DNA from: Nymphaea colorata | Taxonomy: Eukaryota; Streptophyta; Magnoliopsida; Nymphaeales; Nymphaeaceae | DNA: 64,000 bases | Reading direction: 5' to 3' | Assembly: GCF_008831285.2 (NCBI RefSeq) | Contig: NC_045143.1 | Location: 1,213,503-1,277,502 of the forward strand | Shown here: positions 45,801 through 60,800 of the stretch, piece by piece | How the letters are laid out: the number at the start of each line of letters is the position of its first letter | Position numbering within the stretch: position 1 is the stretch's first letter | The notes under the pieces: model-generated | Databases searched by the model: none | What the model saw: only the letters and a program-made list of their open reading frames with translations | Told to the model about the DNA's origin: nothing | Program-made: the position numbers and the translations under genes

Positions 45801-47567
45801 TCAAGCCTGACTACAAGATTGATTTGGTCTCACCAACCAAGCTGTGCGTCTTATCTTGTATGTTCATCTTTCCTTGTTATTTGTAGAGATGACATGTTAG
45901 TGACAGCACTTGGAATTTCCTTTTCCTTTCTTAAGTCACATCAGCTGTCATCAGTATTCAAGACATTTATAGTCGTAGGCCTGGTAGGGTGATCCATACT
46001 CCGTAGTGTTGTACCTGTGAAGCTCTTTTAGGATAACAACAAAAGAAACCCCAACATGCGTGTGACGTCTTGTCTGCGGAATGTCTTCCTCCAGTAGGTT
46101 ATCACCATGAATTGGCTTGATGACAAAAGAAAAAGTACTTTATAACTTCTACTCACAAAGCTTTCATAAACTTGGTAGGTAATTCATCTGGCTATGGCCG
46201 AAAACTTCCAACATATCCTTTTAATCTTGTCTCTTCAGTTATAGGGCCATTCAATTTTGCAGTCTATAAACTCAAGCTTATGTTTTGATGGGGGTATCAA
46301 GGACATCAAATACCATAGGCCCATAAGTCGAGGATGGTCGGAACATAATATTGTTATTAAATCCTTAATTTCTTAACTAGATGTGGTTGCTTATCTAAAG
46401 TATTTTAGAGTTGATTTTGAATCTTAAGTAGTTCAGCTTAGTTCTTGAATAGTTGTCTAAAAAACAGTTTAACACACCGGATTTCACTGGCATTTTTTGA
46501 TCCTTCACTAGCATGTGATGATATATGGTGAAAATGACGCAACAGATACTGCTATGACAGTAAAATATGCCAAGTTTTTGTTGAAGGCATTAAAGTATTT
46601 AACTATATGGTTTATGGTCATGTTGAGCTACGGGTATCTGAATTTTGAAGTCTTACTCATTGGCCAAATTATAACAAAATTCTTTTTGCTCTTACAGACT
46701 GTGAAGAAGCTGCTACAAGTAAAGGGCATCAACACCAAAATCGTGAATAGATCTGCAGAAACTGCTCTCGACACAGCAGAAAAGAGCAGCCAGCCTGAAA
46801 TTGCATCTATACTAAGGCAAGCTGGTGTTGATTATGCACGAAATATTAGTCCGCCAAATGCTGCAAGAGAACTGAAACAATCAGTCAGTGACATCAAGCA
46901 TGAGGTGCACTCACAGATCGAGCAAGAGATTCAGACACGAAAAGGGGTCCAACGAATTGCAAGTGGACTCAAGAAACTTAATGCTGATGGACTAAATAAT
47001 GCAATAAATTCCACTACGGTGGTTGCTGTTCTCATTGCTACTGTCGCTTTTGCTGCCATTTTCACCTTACCTGGTCAGTACGTGGATGATCCATCTAATG
47101 TGACCCCAAAACTCGCTCTTGGAGCAGCCTTCATTTCTCCTCAGCCTCTTTTCCAAGTCTTCTTGATTTTTGATTCCAGTGCATTATTCATTTCACTGGC
47201 AGTGGTTGTGGTTCAGACGTCAGTGGTGGTCATAGAAAACAAGGCCAAAAAACGGTTGATGGCTGTCATTAACAAACTTATGTGGTTGGCATGCGTGTTG
47301 ATATCAGTTGCTTTTATAGCTTTGTCTTTCATAGTGGTAGGGGGCGATTCAATATGGTTGGCAATAACTGTGGCTGTCATAGGAACAATAGTAATGGTGA
47401 CAACACTTGGTATACTTGGCTTCTTGGTAGTCAGACATCGGATTGAATCTTCCAATCATAAGAGTCTTAGGAGGTCTTCAATGAGTTTGTCAAAAACCTA
47501 TTCATTTTCACCGGCATCCAATTCAGAGTATGTGCCGACTGATCACAAGACAATATATGCGCTGTGA
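42895..47567 (+). CDS. Ankyrin-repeat PGG-domain membrane protein, At5g02620-like, 3 exons
   Basis: Exons are 42895-43231, 43882-44291 and 46698-47567. The phases agree and give 538 residues. The N terminus MENCKGQQNLRRKK is short; then MTKQLTGKRDDTPLHSAARA, QNQAGETAFFVAVEYGYVDL and KAKNGYDAFHIATKQGDV, all close to Arabidopsis At5g02620. Ankyrin repeats fill residues about 30-280 (NGKTALHSAARNGHLEVV, KKGNTALHIATRKGRSE). A linker with SVSDIKHEVHSQIEQE leads to the PGG domain: LNNAINSTTVVAVLIATVAF and LPGQYVDDP. Four membrane segments and the C terminus KTIYAL follow. Ankyrin-PGG proteins sit in the plasma membrane or endomembranes and are tied to stress or defence signalling; the specific role here is unknown. 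Intron phases and the 410-nt middle exon are the same as in the ITN1-like gene 14 kb upstream. Intron 2 is 2.4 kb with no recognisable insert. Confidence 0.92.
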
Positions 47568-48859
47568 CAAACTTGGCTTCTTTTGATAGCTAATGCCATC
47601 TGCAGATGCTGGTGCTGCTGCCAAGCTGATCTTACATGTAATCTGCATTTACTGCTTATAATTGTAAAATGACCTCCTTGAGATGTTAGCGGGGGCGTTC
47701 ATGCAGCATGAACCAGGAATGATTCTGCTATGTATATATGTTCTGGGATGAGGTATTGTGTAATGAGGGAACCAGTGTAATCTAAAATACCATTACCATT
47801 TATTCTTCAACTAAATTACCGTCTTATTGGACGATGATAGTGGCATTTGCATTAAGGATATCTTATTTTCCATGTCAAGTGTACTTTTGGCGCTTGCCTG
47901 AGAAGAAGGTCTCACGGCAACATTTTCATAGAGGAGTATTTCGCTTGACAGTATCCATACCATGTAATGGGTCTTCCATTTACCTTGTGGTTGCACTTTG
48001 TGATTATGGAAATCTCAACCCAACTCAGTAACCATCTTTCTGCTATATTTTCTACTTCCGTTGGTGCAGAAAAAAACTGTAGTTAGTATCAGTGCATATT
48101 GGTTGATAATGCCATACTGGTCCATTTCTGTAATAAGGCAGGTCCACCTGGATTTTTTTTTTTCTTTTGCATTTTCAACCGAAACTATTTTTGAAACACA
48201 TATATATAAAATTCTTACATTACGAAGTTGCCATCAAAGTGGGATTTCTGGGATGCATTGGATCTGACTTGAGATGCTTAGCTTGATAAACCATAAACTT
48301 CGGGCGCCACATTAACAAAGCCATGAGAAATTAAGGTTCTTGGCTTCCAAACTGGGATTTACAAGTGAGCCGGATCTGTGTGAGGGTAATGGTTCTTTTC
48401 ATTTTTTATTGTGCCAAATCCAATTTCTACGACCTCTAACGTACTTACCAGCCTGAGATCCGATCCGTTTGTAAAGTATACTGGGCCATTAACTGCCTAG
48501 AAGCCAACGATTTTTTTTTCTGAATTTAAAAACAAGTTGAAAATTACTTGAAATTTACCGCATCGGGAGAGCTTTCCGAGGAGGCGACATTTCTCGCGAA
48601 TGTGGCGGATGTTTTTAACGAGAGAAATCTCTATCTATCTCTCTCACATGCGCGTTCGCGCTCCCGCGCGCACACACTCACACACAGCCGTTTGCAAATT
48701 AACGCGGGCGTTGAGCCGTCGAAAGAAAGGACGGAAGAAGTCTCCGACACGTTCCCGTCCAGCGATCGGCAGACCAAAGTTTTGTGATTGAGACCGGCTT
48801 TGGACGAAGAAGGACGAGGAGGCGGTCGTCGTTCCGGTGGATCTCAGAGAGAGAGAGAG
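47568..48859. other. Spacer between the ankyrin gene and UFL1
   Basis: The left part is the ankyrin gene's 3' UTR. The right part is GC-richer, with short CA and GA repeats (48670-48688 and 48845-48860), and carries the UFL1 promoter and leader. The last GA run abuts the UFL1 ATG. No gene seen. Confidence 0.5.
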
Positions 48860-50213
48860 ATGGATCAAGAGTTGGTGGAACTGCAGAGGCAATTCGAGGC
48901 GGCGCAGCAGGCCAAGTCGAGCATAAGGCTATCGGAGAGGAACGTGGTGGAGTTGGTCACGAAGCTCCAGGAACTCCGCATCATCGACTTCGACCTCATC
49001 CACACGAGCTCCGGCAAGGAGTACATCACCCTCGTACTCTCTCTCTCTCCCCCCTTCGCTTCTCCTGTTCTTTCCCACTCATTGCATCTGTTATTTTAGG
49101 TCTTCTGATCCCGTCGGTTCGTTTTCTATTAGTGCTTATTTAGGTTTTCAGAAAATTCTGGTTTCTTTGGTTCCAAAGAAAGATTATGTTTTCTTTCTGG
49201 ATTTACGGTGACTCTTCATTCGTATGATTGTGAATGTGGCAATCGGGTACTCGCTTCTCTCACAGTGCGGTTTTCCATGATGATAAGGAAGAGGCGGTGG
49301 GAAGATTAGTTGGTGGGTAGTCGTGTATGGTTTCCGCAACCCCGATGAAGGTACCTGCATGTTGATGCCGTGTTGGGATCTTGAATGGGCGAAATGAGGA
49401 TCGTGCTCGTTTCAGAGGGACGGATTCTCGCTTCGGCGTTGGAATTCGTGGTTGGTGAATCTAGAATAATTGCCGTTTTCGGGGAGAGTTAATCAACATC
49501 AATGCTGTTAGTGGGTTGCGCTAGTATCTTCCCTTGGTCGCTTCTGGCCGTTGGAACGTCTCATTGCAAGTGTATCATCCTTTTTTCTAGGAAGTAGCCA
49601 TTCCGGTCGTAGGCCATCCTCTCTACTACTACGTAACTATATCCTAAACCACACAGGAAGTTCTAAAAGGAGCTGTTGGCAAACAGGTAATGATCTAAGA
49701 TATTGATTGGCAAGGATGGCGGTTTCATCAGAAAGGAATTGACTTATGAATGTAACCGAAAAAATGCAAATTATGTTCAAATCTCAGCTTTGCAGGATTA
49801 CCATACACTTTTAGTTTTATTGCTTACATATCTTCTTCAAGCTTTCAATGCAAACAGTGGAAGTCAAAAATTATCGTCCAAGTAGTAGAGTTAACAAGGT
49901 TGGACCACTAATTGCTAAGACTTGTTTGTTGTTTCTCATGGTTATTTGGTTGTCCAAGGAAATGCCTCAATACCAATACCTATGTCACATGGGTATGAGT
50001 GCCAACACAAGTTTTGGTGTGGACATTGGTGCAAGGCATTTTCAAAAAACTTGAGTGCGGGACATGAATGTGCACATATGGTGTGTGTGTGTATATATAT
50101 TATAAGATAACAATAATTAGATTTTGAGCAAATAAACACATATATTCATTTTTCGTATTCATAAAATATAGATTACCGGACCAAAAATACTAAAATATAC
50201 CCCAAAAATTCTA

Positions 50214-50251
<38 letters not shown>

Positions 50252-51966
50252 AAAAAAACAAAAATTTGTCTGCCATGTCCATGCTGTGTCCTGTAACTGC
50301 ACCCATGTCCAGCCGTGTTGACAAAGGTTCGGCGGTTTTCCAGTCGTGTTCATATGACATAGGAGTCAATACATTGTGAATGAAGTACTAGGACATGTAA
50401 CATCAAGATTTTTTTTTTTTTGGCTTCCCTTCAGAGTTTAGACCAGCCTTATTCTTGGTTTTTATAACATGAGCTTCTATTACATTTTCTAAAATCTACC
50501 TCCGTCATGGAGATCGACTATTCTATTGCCAATCCCTATCAGTTTTCCTTTCTTTTATTTATATGCTCACTTATTATTTTTTTATCTTGTTTTCTGGTGT
50601 TTATATGTTGCCCTATTTCAGTTTATCCACTCAATTTAAATGCCTTTCTTGAAGAGGCTGTGTGTCTTCTTTTGACTGTTTTAGATTGAGGAGATGTTTG
50701 ATGCATCACAAATCTGGTTCGAAAATTGAATCCCTTTTAACTGCTCAATGCATTTTCTCCGTAACTGCTCAGTTTGCTGGCAGGTATTTGTGATATATAG
50801 GTAGCATTCTTCAACTTTTTCTTCAAAGATGTGCAACAGACCTAATGATCTGAATGGGCATATAGAAAATCAGTGTCATGACAATGATGTGTTTTTTGAA
50901 ACCTACTTCTGTGCTCTATTTGTATAACCTATTGTTTCTGTTAATATGTTTAAGGCAGTGAATTATCTTTGATTTCGTCTCTCGAGACCCTGTTAAACAA
51001 CTTCTTACATATATATCTTATATATGCGACTACCATTACAGTTGGCACATGAGTCCCCCTTGTCTTTCTTTTTCCATCTCTTTTATTATGTTAACTATCT
51101 AGGTGGACTGATGGCAAATTTCATGATTTATTTCTTTCCATAGATATTTTGCTTAGGCAAAAGTCCTTGTTTATGCACCTTAGATATGCTTTTCACCTAT
51201 ATCTGAATTATAAGTTTGGTGACTCTTTTTTGCATATATGCTGTCCTCCATATCTTGATGCTACAAAATAGATAGATTTATGAGTTCCTTTTCAATTGTA
51301 TATCAGGACCAGCTGAAGTTAGAGATTGAATCTGAAATTAAAAAATTGAGGCGTGTTTCTCTTATTGAGCTTGCTGACACAATTGGTGTGGACTTGTACC
51401 ATGTTGAAAGGCAAGCTCGGGAAATTGTGGCAAATAGTCAAGAACTCATGCTTATACAGGGGGAGATAATGTCAGAATCATATTGGGATAGCATATCTGA
51501 AGAAGTCAATGAAAGACTTCAGGAGTGCAGTCAGATTGCATTGGCAGAGCTTGCAGCTCAGTTGCATGTTAGCTCAGAACTCATATCTAATGTGGTGGAA
51601 CCTCGCCTTGGAAGAATTGTAAGTGTAATTATCAAATAAGTTGAATCTTTGTTTTGTATAAGGACAAGGCTTATGGCTATATTTTACAACTAGTTCTGCT
51701 CTTTTCACAAAGTTCTTCTTGCCACTTAATCTCTTTCCCTTCTGTTTTTTTTTATAGTTTATTTATTTCCCTGTTCTATGTGCTTGAACTCCATTTGTGT
51801 CTGATATTGGTGCCAAAATGCCAATTATCTTTTCTTGATTTTCTCCTGCCACATAAAATCGTGGTTATTCTTTATATGTTCTCAAGCAATATATCTACAT
51901 TGGTTGTGATGCTCTTCACAGAAATCATTTTGACTACAAGAAGATAGGTTTTGTGGCATGCAGATG

Positions 51967-52049
<83 letters not shown>

Positions 52050-55000
52050 GTCAGTGTTGAATACTAATATCTGATACTGTTTTAATAGTTTGCTTGTTTC
52101 TTTTTCTTATGGACATTATCTAGTTATTCTGCTTCTGTTGAACCAGGTGAAAGGGAGACTAGAAGGTGGGCAATTGTACACTCCTTCATATATTGCTCGT
52201 GTTAATGCCATGGTCCGAGGAGCTGTGAGGGGAATTACAGTTCCAACAAATTTATCTACTGTTTGGAACTCCTTGCAGCAGTTGCTACAAGAAACTGATG
52301 GTGCTGTTGGAATTTCTGTTGAGGCTTCACTCTTCCAATCACTGTTCAATGAAATCTTGAAAGAAAAGGAAGTCCTAGGGTCACTTCGGGCAGGAATGCA
52401 CTGGACACCAGCTGTAATCCTTTTTCTGTTTCACATTTTTATTTCATTTCTATTGATTGTCTTTCTGAAACTTGCTTCCTGTCCTGCTTGTGCTAGGTTT
52501 TTGCACTTGCTCAAAGGGAGAGCATAGAGTCTTTCTTTTCACAGGTTTGTAGATAATCTTTTTATGAATCCACTATTCTTTATTTCTATTTGTGTTGAAG
52601 TACTATAGCTACTTGATTGGAAACTTAAAGTCATAACATAAGTCTATCAAACAAATCTGATGTGCAAAGGAAATCAACTTAGTGCTCGATAGCCAGCTAA
52701 ATTTAATAAGGGCAACAAGCCCAAAAGCTATGTCTTTATCACAACCATGAGATTAATAAGCTGTAGCATCCTGGCCCAAACCTGACCTTCGTGCCTGGTC
52801 TAGATGATACAAATCGTTTCATTGCTGCTTCAGTTCACACCTCAAAAGGAATATGGACGAGGACATCTAGTAGTATGATATACATGTTTATAAGTCCTTC
52901 AATGGTTCTCAAAAGTCAAAACCATTAGTATGCTGCTAAACCATCCTTTCTTTGAGATATTATGTTCAGTACCTCTTAAGAACATGTGTCCGTGCTTGTT
53001 AGCTCCAAGTGTCACGTGTTGAACTTGACTTTGATTTCGACTGTAACAACTCAAGTGCCAAGATGGTGGATCCCTATTTGTCCTATGACCAACTTCACTT
53101 TGCCCCTTAAAAAGTTTATCAATCACGAGACTATATTCTATAGAACACAAGTATATAAACCCCTAAAGATTTCTCAGAATTTTCCATCAAGGACTATTTT
53201 ACTTGGGGTGAGGGTGATATATAAACATATATGTGTGGTCAAATTAGACATATGAGGTGGATGGGATATAGGCTGAGGCATGTAAGTCGCCCAAAAAGAA
53301 ATGATTTTCTCTTTGAAATTTGTCTATTAAGAATATCATTTTTTACCCCTATCTTCTAATATCTTGGTTGAAGTGGGAACTTGAGAACCTCACCATCTTT
53401 TCTCTTTCTACTTTCCTCTGTTTTATGTCAACTAAGACTGCTGGGCTTTACTTTCCTCTGTTTTATGTCAAATAAAACTGCTGGGCACTGCCTAGGCCCC
53501 AAACCATGTCACATGGGTGCAGGTGCCAATACAGGTGCTGGTGCGGGCACCGGTGCTAAGCATTTTCGGGGACACGGTTTTATGTGTGTGTGTGTGTAAG
53601 ATTATAAACAAATAAGCACATATATGCATTGTTTATATTCATAAACTATAGATTATTGAACAAAAAATGCTAAAATATACCCAAAAAATACAAAGCTAGA
53701 ATATACCAAACAATGGAAAAAATAAGTCTGTCGTGTCCCGTGCCTGCCTCCATGTCCAGCTGTGTCAACATGGGTGTGGCAACTTTCCAGGAGTGTCTGT
53801 GTGACATAGGCCCCAAATAGGCCATTTTCTGGTGTCTATCACATAGATATGCCTAGTGCTTTAGCTATGTATGGTAGCTGCTGCAGAAACCCTTGTGGTT
53901 CAGAATGTCAACGCCTTACAGACGCAACCTGCAGCTGCGTGCATGTTGATGAGGCAACAGGCATACTGCATATGTAAGGCAGAAAGTAGCTACTCTTTCA
54001 TGTGATGAAACTAAAGTGTATAGACTTGCTGTATGTACACAAACATAAATACACCAGCAGAGATACGGATGTGTATATATAGATATTCCATGCAGGCATT
54101 CATTATCATTTTCTTTTGTAAAAAGTTGTTGCTGTTTGGAATGCCCATTGTCATTGTCAGATTAATTGTTTATAGTCTAATTATTATAATTATTTCTAGA
54201 TGGGATTTGGATGCTATATATATTTTCCTTTCTTCAAATAATGAGGGAAACCACTGAAGCTTTTGGACATGTTGGACTTCGTCTAGGAGGTGCATGTATA
54301 CTATGCCTTGTTTGGTTGTCCTTTGGTTTTAAACCTCCTCGTGAAGACCTTCTCTTGCTCACCAAAAAAGTTTCCTATTGAATTGGACTTGTCGCAACAG
54401 ATGCCCCCTGATATTGAATGCTAGATCTCTCTTTGCTTGGCGGTTTTAAGTCAGCCTGCCTAGCCAGGTGCATGGAGCCTCGTGTGAGCAACTTAATCTG
54501 CAAAATATGTGATTATTTAGTTTATATCATCCCTCAGTTTATGAATGGTTTGTGTCACTGAATGAAAATCTATGGTTCTTTGGATTTACTCAATATGGTA
54601 TGTGTGTGGATCCATACAATATCGGAAGTGAATTACAAGTCATCTGATCTAGAACTTTCATCTGTTTAATCAGTCAAGGAAGAGGGGCTCTTTTTGAAGA
54701 TGGTTTCACTGACTCTTATATAGGTGTTGTAAGAAAGAATGAAAAAGACATTAACTTTGTAGGATAAAGTATGTTGGGAATGCTTGGGGTTGTGAGCTGT
54801 GTAATTGGTGATGCTTAGTCAGTGTTTCTAAGATGGAGCTATTTGGACGCAATTTGTACTAATGTTGAGCCTTCAAGGGTATTAACATTCAAGTTCATCC
54901 ATAAAGGACAAAATTTAGTTATTTGTGATCTGTTTGTTTCTTAGTTCTTTTTATATATGGAAGAACAACACAGTGCTGATAGCTCAAACAGTAGTTTTCT

Positions 55001-57819
55001 GCATTTTCTTTCTGACCATCGTAGTTCATGTGTATTGCACCCTTAACAGTCTTCTTTCATGTTGTAGAATTCCTATATAAACTATGATGTTCTTCACAAA
55101 CTTGCTGTTGCCCAGCCTAAGCAGTATCTACAGGTACTCAAAGGACATATATCTGCATTATTGGCATATGCACATTTTTTTTTCTTAATCCACTTCTAAA
55201 ATTTAATGTTTCTGTTTACTTTGGTTTAGTCCAGATATCCTGAAGGTATACCATTGGAGACTGTTTTTGTGCACCCCTCTATGGTTGAGATGTTGGATGC
55301 TGCAGTGGAAGATGCTATAGAACATGCTAGCTGGTGAGTCTTTGTGCTTTATTGGCTCACAATCTTATAGATGTCAGTAATTTCTCCTGTATTGCACTTT
55401 CATCTGTTGAAACCTGAACGTGGTAGATTTTTCTTTTCACTTGCTGATTTGATTCTTGTGCTTCTTTTACTGATAATATTTGTGGGTTAATAAAATTGCA
55501 ACTGTGTGCCTAATATCATGCTTACACACAACGCTGATATTGCTGTAAGTATGTTTTGGACAAAACCTCCTCCTGAGTTCTCTTTCCAGCATTGGGCTTC
55601 TTTGGAAAATCTAAAAAGTTCTAAAGATTGGATATTAAGAAAATGCGTTTCATGCAAAATAGGTAGACAATAAACTTTGAAATTTAGAAGACAAACAATA
55701 GAAAAATATGTACTTATGAAGTATTTCTTTTTAACATCACAAAAGTGTGTGAGAATGTTTTGGTAATTCCCTGAAACAATTTTCGGATGATGACTTAAAA
55801 AGTATTCAAAATATCTTGCTCATAATATCAACTGTCTCTACACTTTAAGTTTGATGATATTTTCAAAATGTTTGTAATATTTTAAAGTTTGGTACATTTT
55901 TTCTTTTCTAAATGGTTTACTCTGATTGTTTGATAATTCACAGGATTGACAGTCTTTCTGTTTTGCCTTCATTTTTTGGGCACCAAGATGCTGCCAAGCT
56001 TTTATCCCATTGTCCTTTGGTTCAGAGTTCTTTTAGGGTAAATTCCTCTTAGGCTTTCCTGTGATCCTATTTCTTTGCATGAAATGTATGGTATTATGAA
56101 TGTTTCTTTTTGCTAAATTGATGATGCTAACCTTTTTCATCTTTGCTTGTCCCTTTTCTTTTGCAGAATGCAAAAGCTGTTCTGTTGGGGGAAATATATA
56201 TTTTGAGTACTGCTTTCATCAAGGTAAGCATAATTCAGTAATGGAAGGTCTTAAGTTAATGCCTCTTTGTTGTGAATTTCTTAAGGTTCATTGACATGAT
56301 GCATCGCAGGAAGAACAATTTTTAAGTTTGACAAGATAGGCCTAGTAGTTTTCTTTATTGGATAAACAGTGTGCGTACTCAAGGATCTCCAGATTATTTT
56401 TCTCCATATTTTTTTTCAGTTTGGATGATCTTTATGTGATTCACTTAAAGGGCTAGATATTTTTCAGATTTATGGCCTGGTTGGTTCTGCCATTGCTGCA
56501 AGGCACACACTGACATCCATGTACACATATACCTCCATGTGCATGCAAAACAACACATTTATGTGCCTGGGCTTCAGTAGCTGGCACTGGTCATCCATTG
56601 CACAGCACCTTTTTCATTTTACAATTGAAGTTCTTTAGTTGCTATTATTACATAAAATAGTAGATTTAGGTGTTTCAGTCAAAATAAAGACAGTTTACAA
56701 GTTTTTGATTGTATCTACTTTGTACTCTGCAGAGTGTTTTCTCCCAAATGGAGTTGAAGGTGGATGACTGTATCCAAGCAAAATTATCTTCTAGTCATGG
56801 CACACATGATAGTTCATGCTCCTCCTCTATGTCCAATTCCAAAGATGATTCTGGAATCAATGGGGATGAATCTAGTGGTGGCAAACATCTGGAAAAGGGT
56901 TCCAAAAAGAAGAAGAATAAATCTACAGTCTCCACAAAATCTGGTGGGTCTGAAAATAATCATGAAACTCTGTCTAACCTGCCAACAAAGAACAAGAAAC
57001 ATCAAGGAAAAGGCCGGGACAGCAATACTTCTCAAGTCTCTGATACAAAGCCTAGTACAAAGAAAGAATCTAGTAAGTTTAGGGATGATGAACTCGATTC
57101 TCTGTCTGAAGAGTGGATGTGTCAGCAGATTCTGGAATTGTTTCCTGATTTTGAAGGTCAGAGTAAATCTGGCATCATGTTTCCTTTAAATAAGATTTTG
57201 ACATTCTGGCTTCTTTTGACTGAATTGTCTGATCAAATGTGTCGATTCCAGGCCATGATGGACCAGACTCATTGGTTATGGCTCTGGTGATGCATTTGAG
57301 GCCAATGTTGCTATCTTCCTGGAAGGAAAGAAGAAATGCTGTGCTAATGGCAACTGCTGATAGGAGGAGACGCATGATCGAAAATATGCAGAGAAAGTTG
57401 GATGAGGTTGGCTTTAATAAAGCTATAGGACTTTCTGGTGCCTTCAAAGAGTTGATCTTGCTTTCTATGCTGTTAGTAATAACTAAGGATTTGGGACCAT
57501 AATTCAGAAATTAATTAGTTCTTTTTTTTTTGTGAGCTTAGATGATCTTCTATTTGTTTGGTCTGTTGGCATATCCTTTCCCAGGTCTTATCTGAAGTGT
57601 GAGCACAATTATGTCTGTTTCAGTGACTTTGTTTTTTTGCATATGTGCATAAAACCATCTCTTGCACTAATTCTATCCCTTGTTTTCCTGTTTGTGCATT
57701 TTAATTTTAAATTTTCCCTCCCAAATTCAGAGTTCCCTGGAAATGCAGCTGTTTGGGAAAGCATTGGACCTCTTTGAAGACGATCCTTCAATTTCAGTAT
57801 GTCCCTAGTCCTGACATCC

Positions 57820-57870
<51 letters not shown>

Positions 57871-60800
57871 CTAATGGATGTCTGCATCTTTTTGATGATG
57901 GTAAAGTTTACTCTAATTGTCTATCCATTTGTAGCTTGTTTTGCATAGGCATTTGCTTCGAACAATGGGTGCTTCAATTGTCGACTGGTTCTTGATAAAT
58001 CTGGTAAATTCCATCATATTTTACTCATGTCAAATTTCTTATTCAGTACTGATAAAGCTTTTTTCAAGTTTTACTAGTGGTTCACTTTTAAACAATGATG
58101 ACCATCTCATTATGAAAAGAAAATCTCATTTACTCTTTTCTAATTGATGTTAGGAAGCTGATAATCTGTCAACTTTATTATCTGTTTGCTTTTTCTTTTC
58201 TAAAGCTAATACATTGTATGTAGGCCTGCTTCTCGCGAACTTTTTTATTTTATATTGGTACTATGGTATTTTACTAAGAATTTTCTCTGTATGAATCATT
58301 CTCATGGTATCAATGTGGGTATAGGATATTTACAACAAGCTAAACACAGGTGGTGCAGTTGAAGAAATTCAAATTTCAGAGCCTCCTTCATTGGGTTCTG
58401 CAGAGAGGCAATCCATTGTGAGTCATGACAGAGCTTTAACTTTTCCCCCCTTTTGTGGAAGGACATGTTCGTTTCTACTTCTGTATCTTGGAAGTGATAT
58501 GTATGGTTGCAATCATGGAATTTTAGTGTCTTACTAGCATATTTTATTTGCTTCTTGTTTCCAGATAAAAAGCTTACCTAGGTCACTTTCAATGAAGGCT
58601 CTTCTAGTGGTTGAGGCTTTAGAGGGAAAGGTATTGGTTTATCACTAGTGAAATAGGAGAATTTGTTTGGTACTTTTATTCTACATGATGTGCATTGTGT
58701 AACTTGAATATCGTTATGCCTTTATACTTGTAGAATGATGGACCCTGTTGATCAAAGAAATAAAGAGGCATTGCTTTTTGCCTACTTTGCATAATCTGAT
58801 TGGAACTAGTCGTTGGGAATCTTTCATTAGGTTACTGTAACTTACATGACATTTCATGAAACAGTGGTCCCATAAATTTATATATGTAAGATAGTGGTTG
58901 AAGCATTTCTTTCTGTTCGTATTCTTCATGTTGTATTTACGTCAGCATTATTTTTGTCAATGCTTCTGAAAAGTAGCCTTCGTTTACGTTCTTGGATTTT
59001 CTTGTCTTTAAGTTGTTATTCTGTATTATATTGGATGTTCATTATAATGTGATATGTTTCTTCAGTGTATGACTTGGTATCTAGAAGGCATGCTACTTTG
59101 TTTTGTAAAAGGATGTAATGTATTATGTGTAGCTAACCTTATGCAAAATTCTCTGCATTTTTTTACTGTACAGCAAGTTGATACTTTTATGAATGCATTA
59201 TGGGAAATGGCAGAAGAAAGGTGAATATCTTTGCCTGGACATTTTCTTAGGCTTTTTTGTGTGTACACTTCACAGAAGTTTGTCTCAAATGTTGTGTATG
59301 CAGTGGTTTATCTGTGAAGAAGCTTGACAAGAAACTGGAGAGAACAATGTTGCATTCATATCGTAAGGTATATACAGGTTATTGTGTCCTCATGTTTATG
59401 CATCTGGTAGCCATTAGGCAATAGATTAAGCCGTTGAGTGTTTAACTTGTTAGATCATTCACATTATTTTCAAGTGAACTATTTCCGATGGAGATGTATG
59501 GAAGGATGTTGCATCATGTTGACATCATACACACACACACACGTATCATCTGTTCTGGCACCCAAGTTTTTTTAAAATACTTTGCAGCCCCACTCACATC
59601 CGTGTGACTAGCAAGTAAGTAATGTTGCAAGCATGCTTATCTCGTCCATGTGCTCTGGTAAAAATATTTACATGATTACTATCCCAGAAAAGTTTCTTGT
59701 GCTGACAACTGAATATGTTTCACCCACCAAGTCAACCTTGTAAGATCTATTAGGTCACATACCAAAATATTAAGAACATAGTTTCCCATTGGTCAAAAGA
59801 ATAGATCCAAGCTGTCGTGTATTTGGTCACTGTGAAGTCTTTCTTGGTTAGGGTTTCAGCACCTGATCTATGAGCATCCTGTTTAATTTCGTTTGCTTGT
59901 GCCGGCCAACAAGTAATTGTTGTAATTTTTGTTTGCTAGATAGTCTTAACAAAAAATGGTCAACTTCTTCCAGATCTTAAGAAGAATTTATGTTAAATTT
60001 TTTAAGTGGTATTTAGAATAGTTAATGCTCATTATAAAATTGAGAATGGACTTGGTTTCTTTCATTTAAGTACAAAATTTTCCATGCATCAGGCATTTGC
60101 TTTTCCCCTGCCCTATGCTTAGTCCACCGATCCATGGTCAGATGTATCTTTGGTTGATCCGGCTGATGAAAATTCCAGAAACCCCATGGGTATTATACTC
60201 TTAGTTACTTAGGGTACACAAGGCCCAGTTTTGTGAAGTATGTAAACACAATATGTATCAATCTGACCAATACTTAGATACATAATCTAAAAAGTCAACT
60301 TTTTTTATATAAAAAATCATTAGGAATTTTCAAAAATTCATGAAAAGTTATAAATAGTCATGAGAAAATAGGAAAAATCTATTCTATGGAAAAAAATCAA
60401 CTGCATAAAGGTAAATTACATAAAAAGGTATCAAGGAACAATCATGAACTAATAATCAAACAGAAATATAGTAATCAAAGTGCATCCATTGGGTCAACTT
60501 AAACTTAATGTCCCTGATACGTAAGTCTAAGAGTAAAACTTCAAGTACATGATTCTAAAATTCAAATATCTGACAATAAAACCCTTAGACTAACCAAAGT
60601 AAGAGGGAATATATATTTTCAATAAAGAAATGACTTCACTAGGCTCTTCTACTCTGTTTGGTTTTTCTATTCCCCTTGGTGTCTCCTGCTCCATTAAGTT
60701 ACCTTGATGTGGTGGTTTGCATAACTGATGGTGTTGCTGCGGCACTTTTCAGAATCAGGACAATCTGATTTAATTAGTAGTGATCTTTAGAGTCAGAAAC

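Noticed and set aside
44292-46697. Open frames in the long intron of the second ankyrin gene
   Set aside because: AT-rich frames without motifs. The exon 2 to exon 3 splice is well supported by phase and homology.
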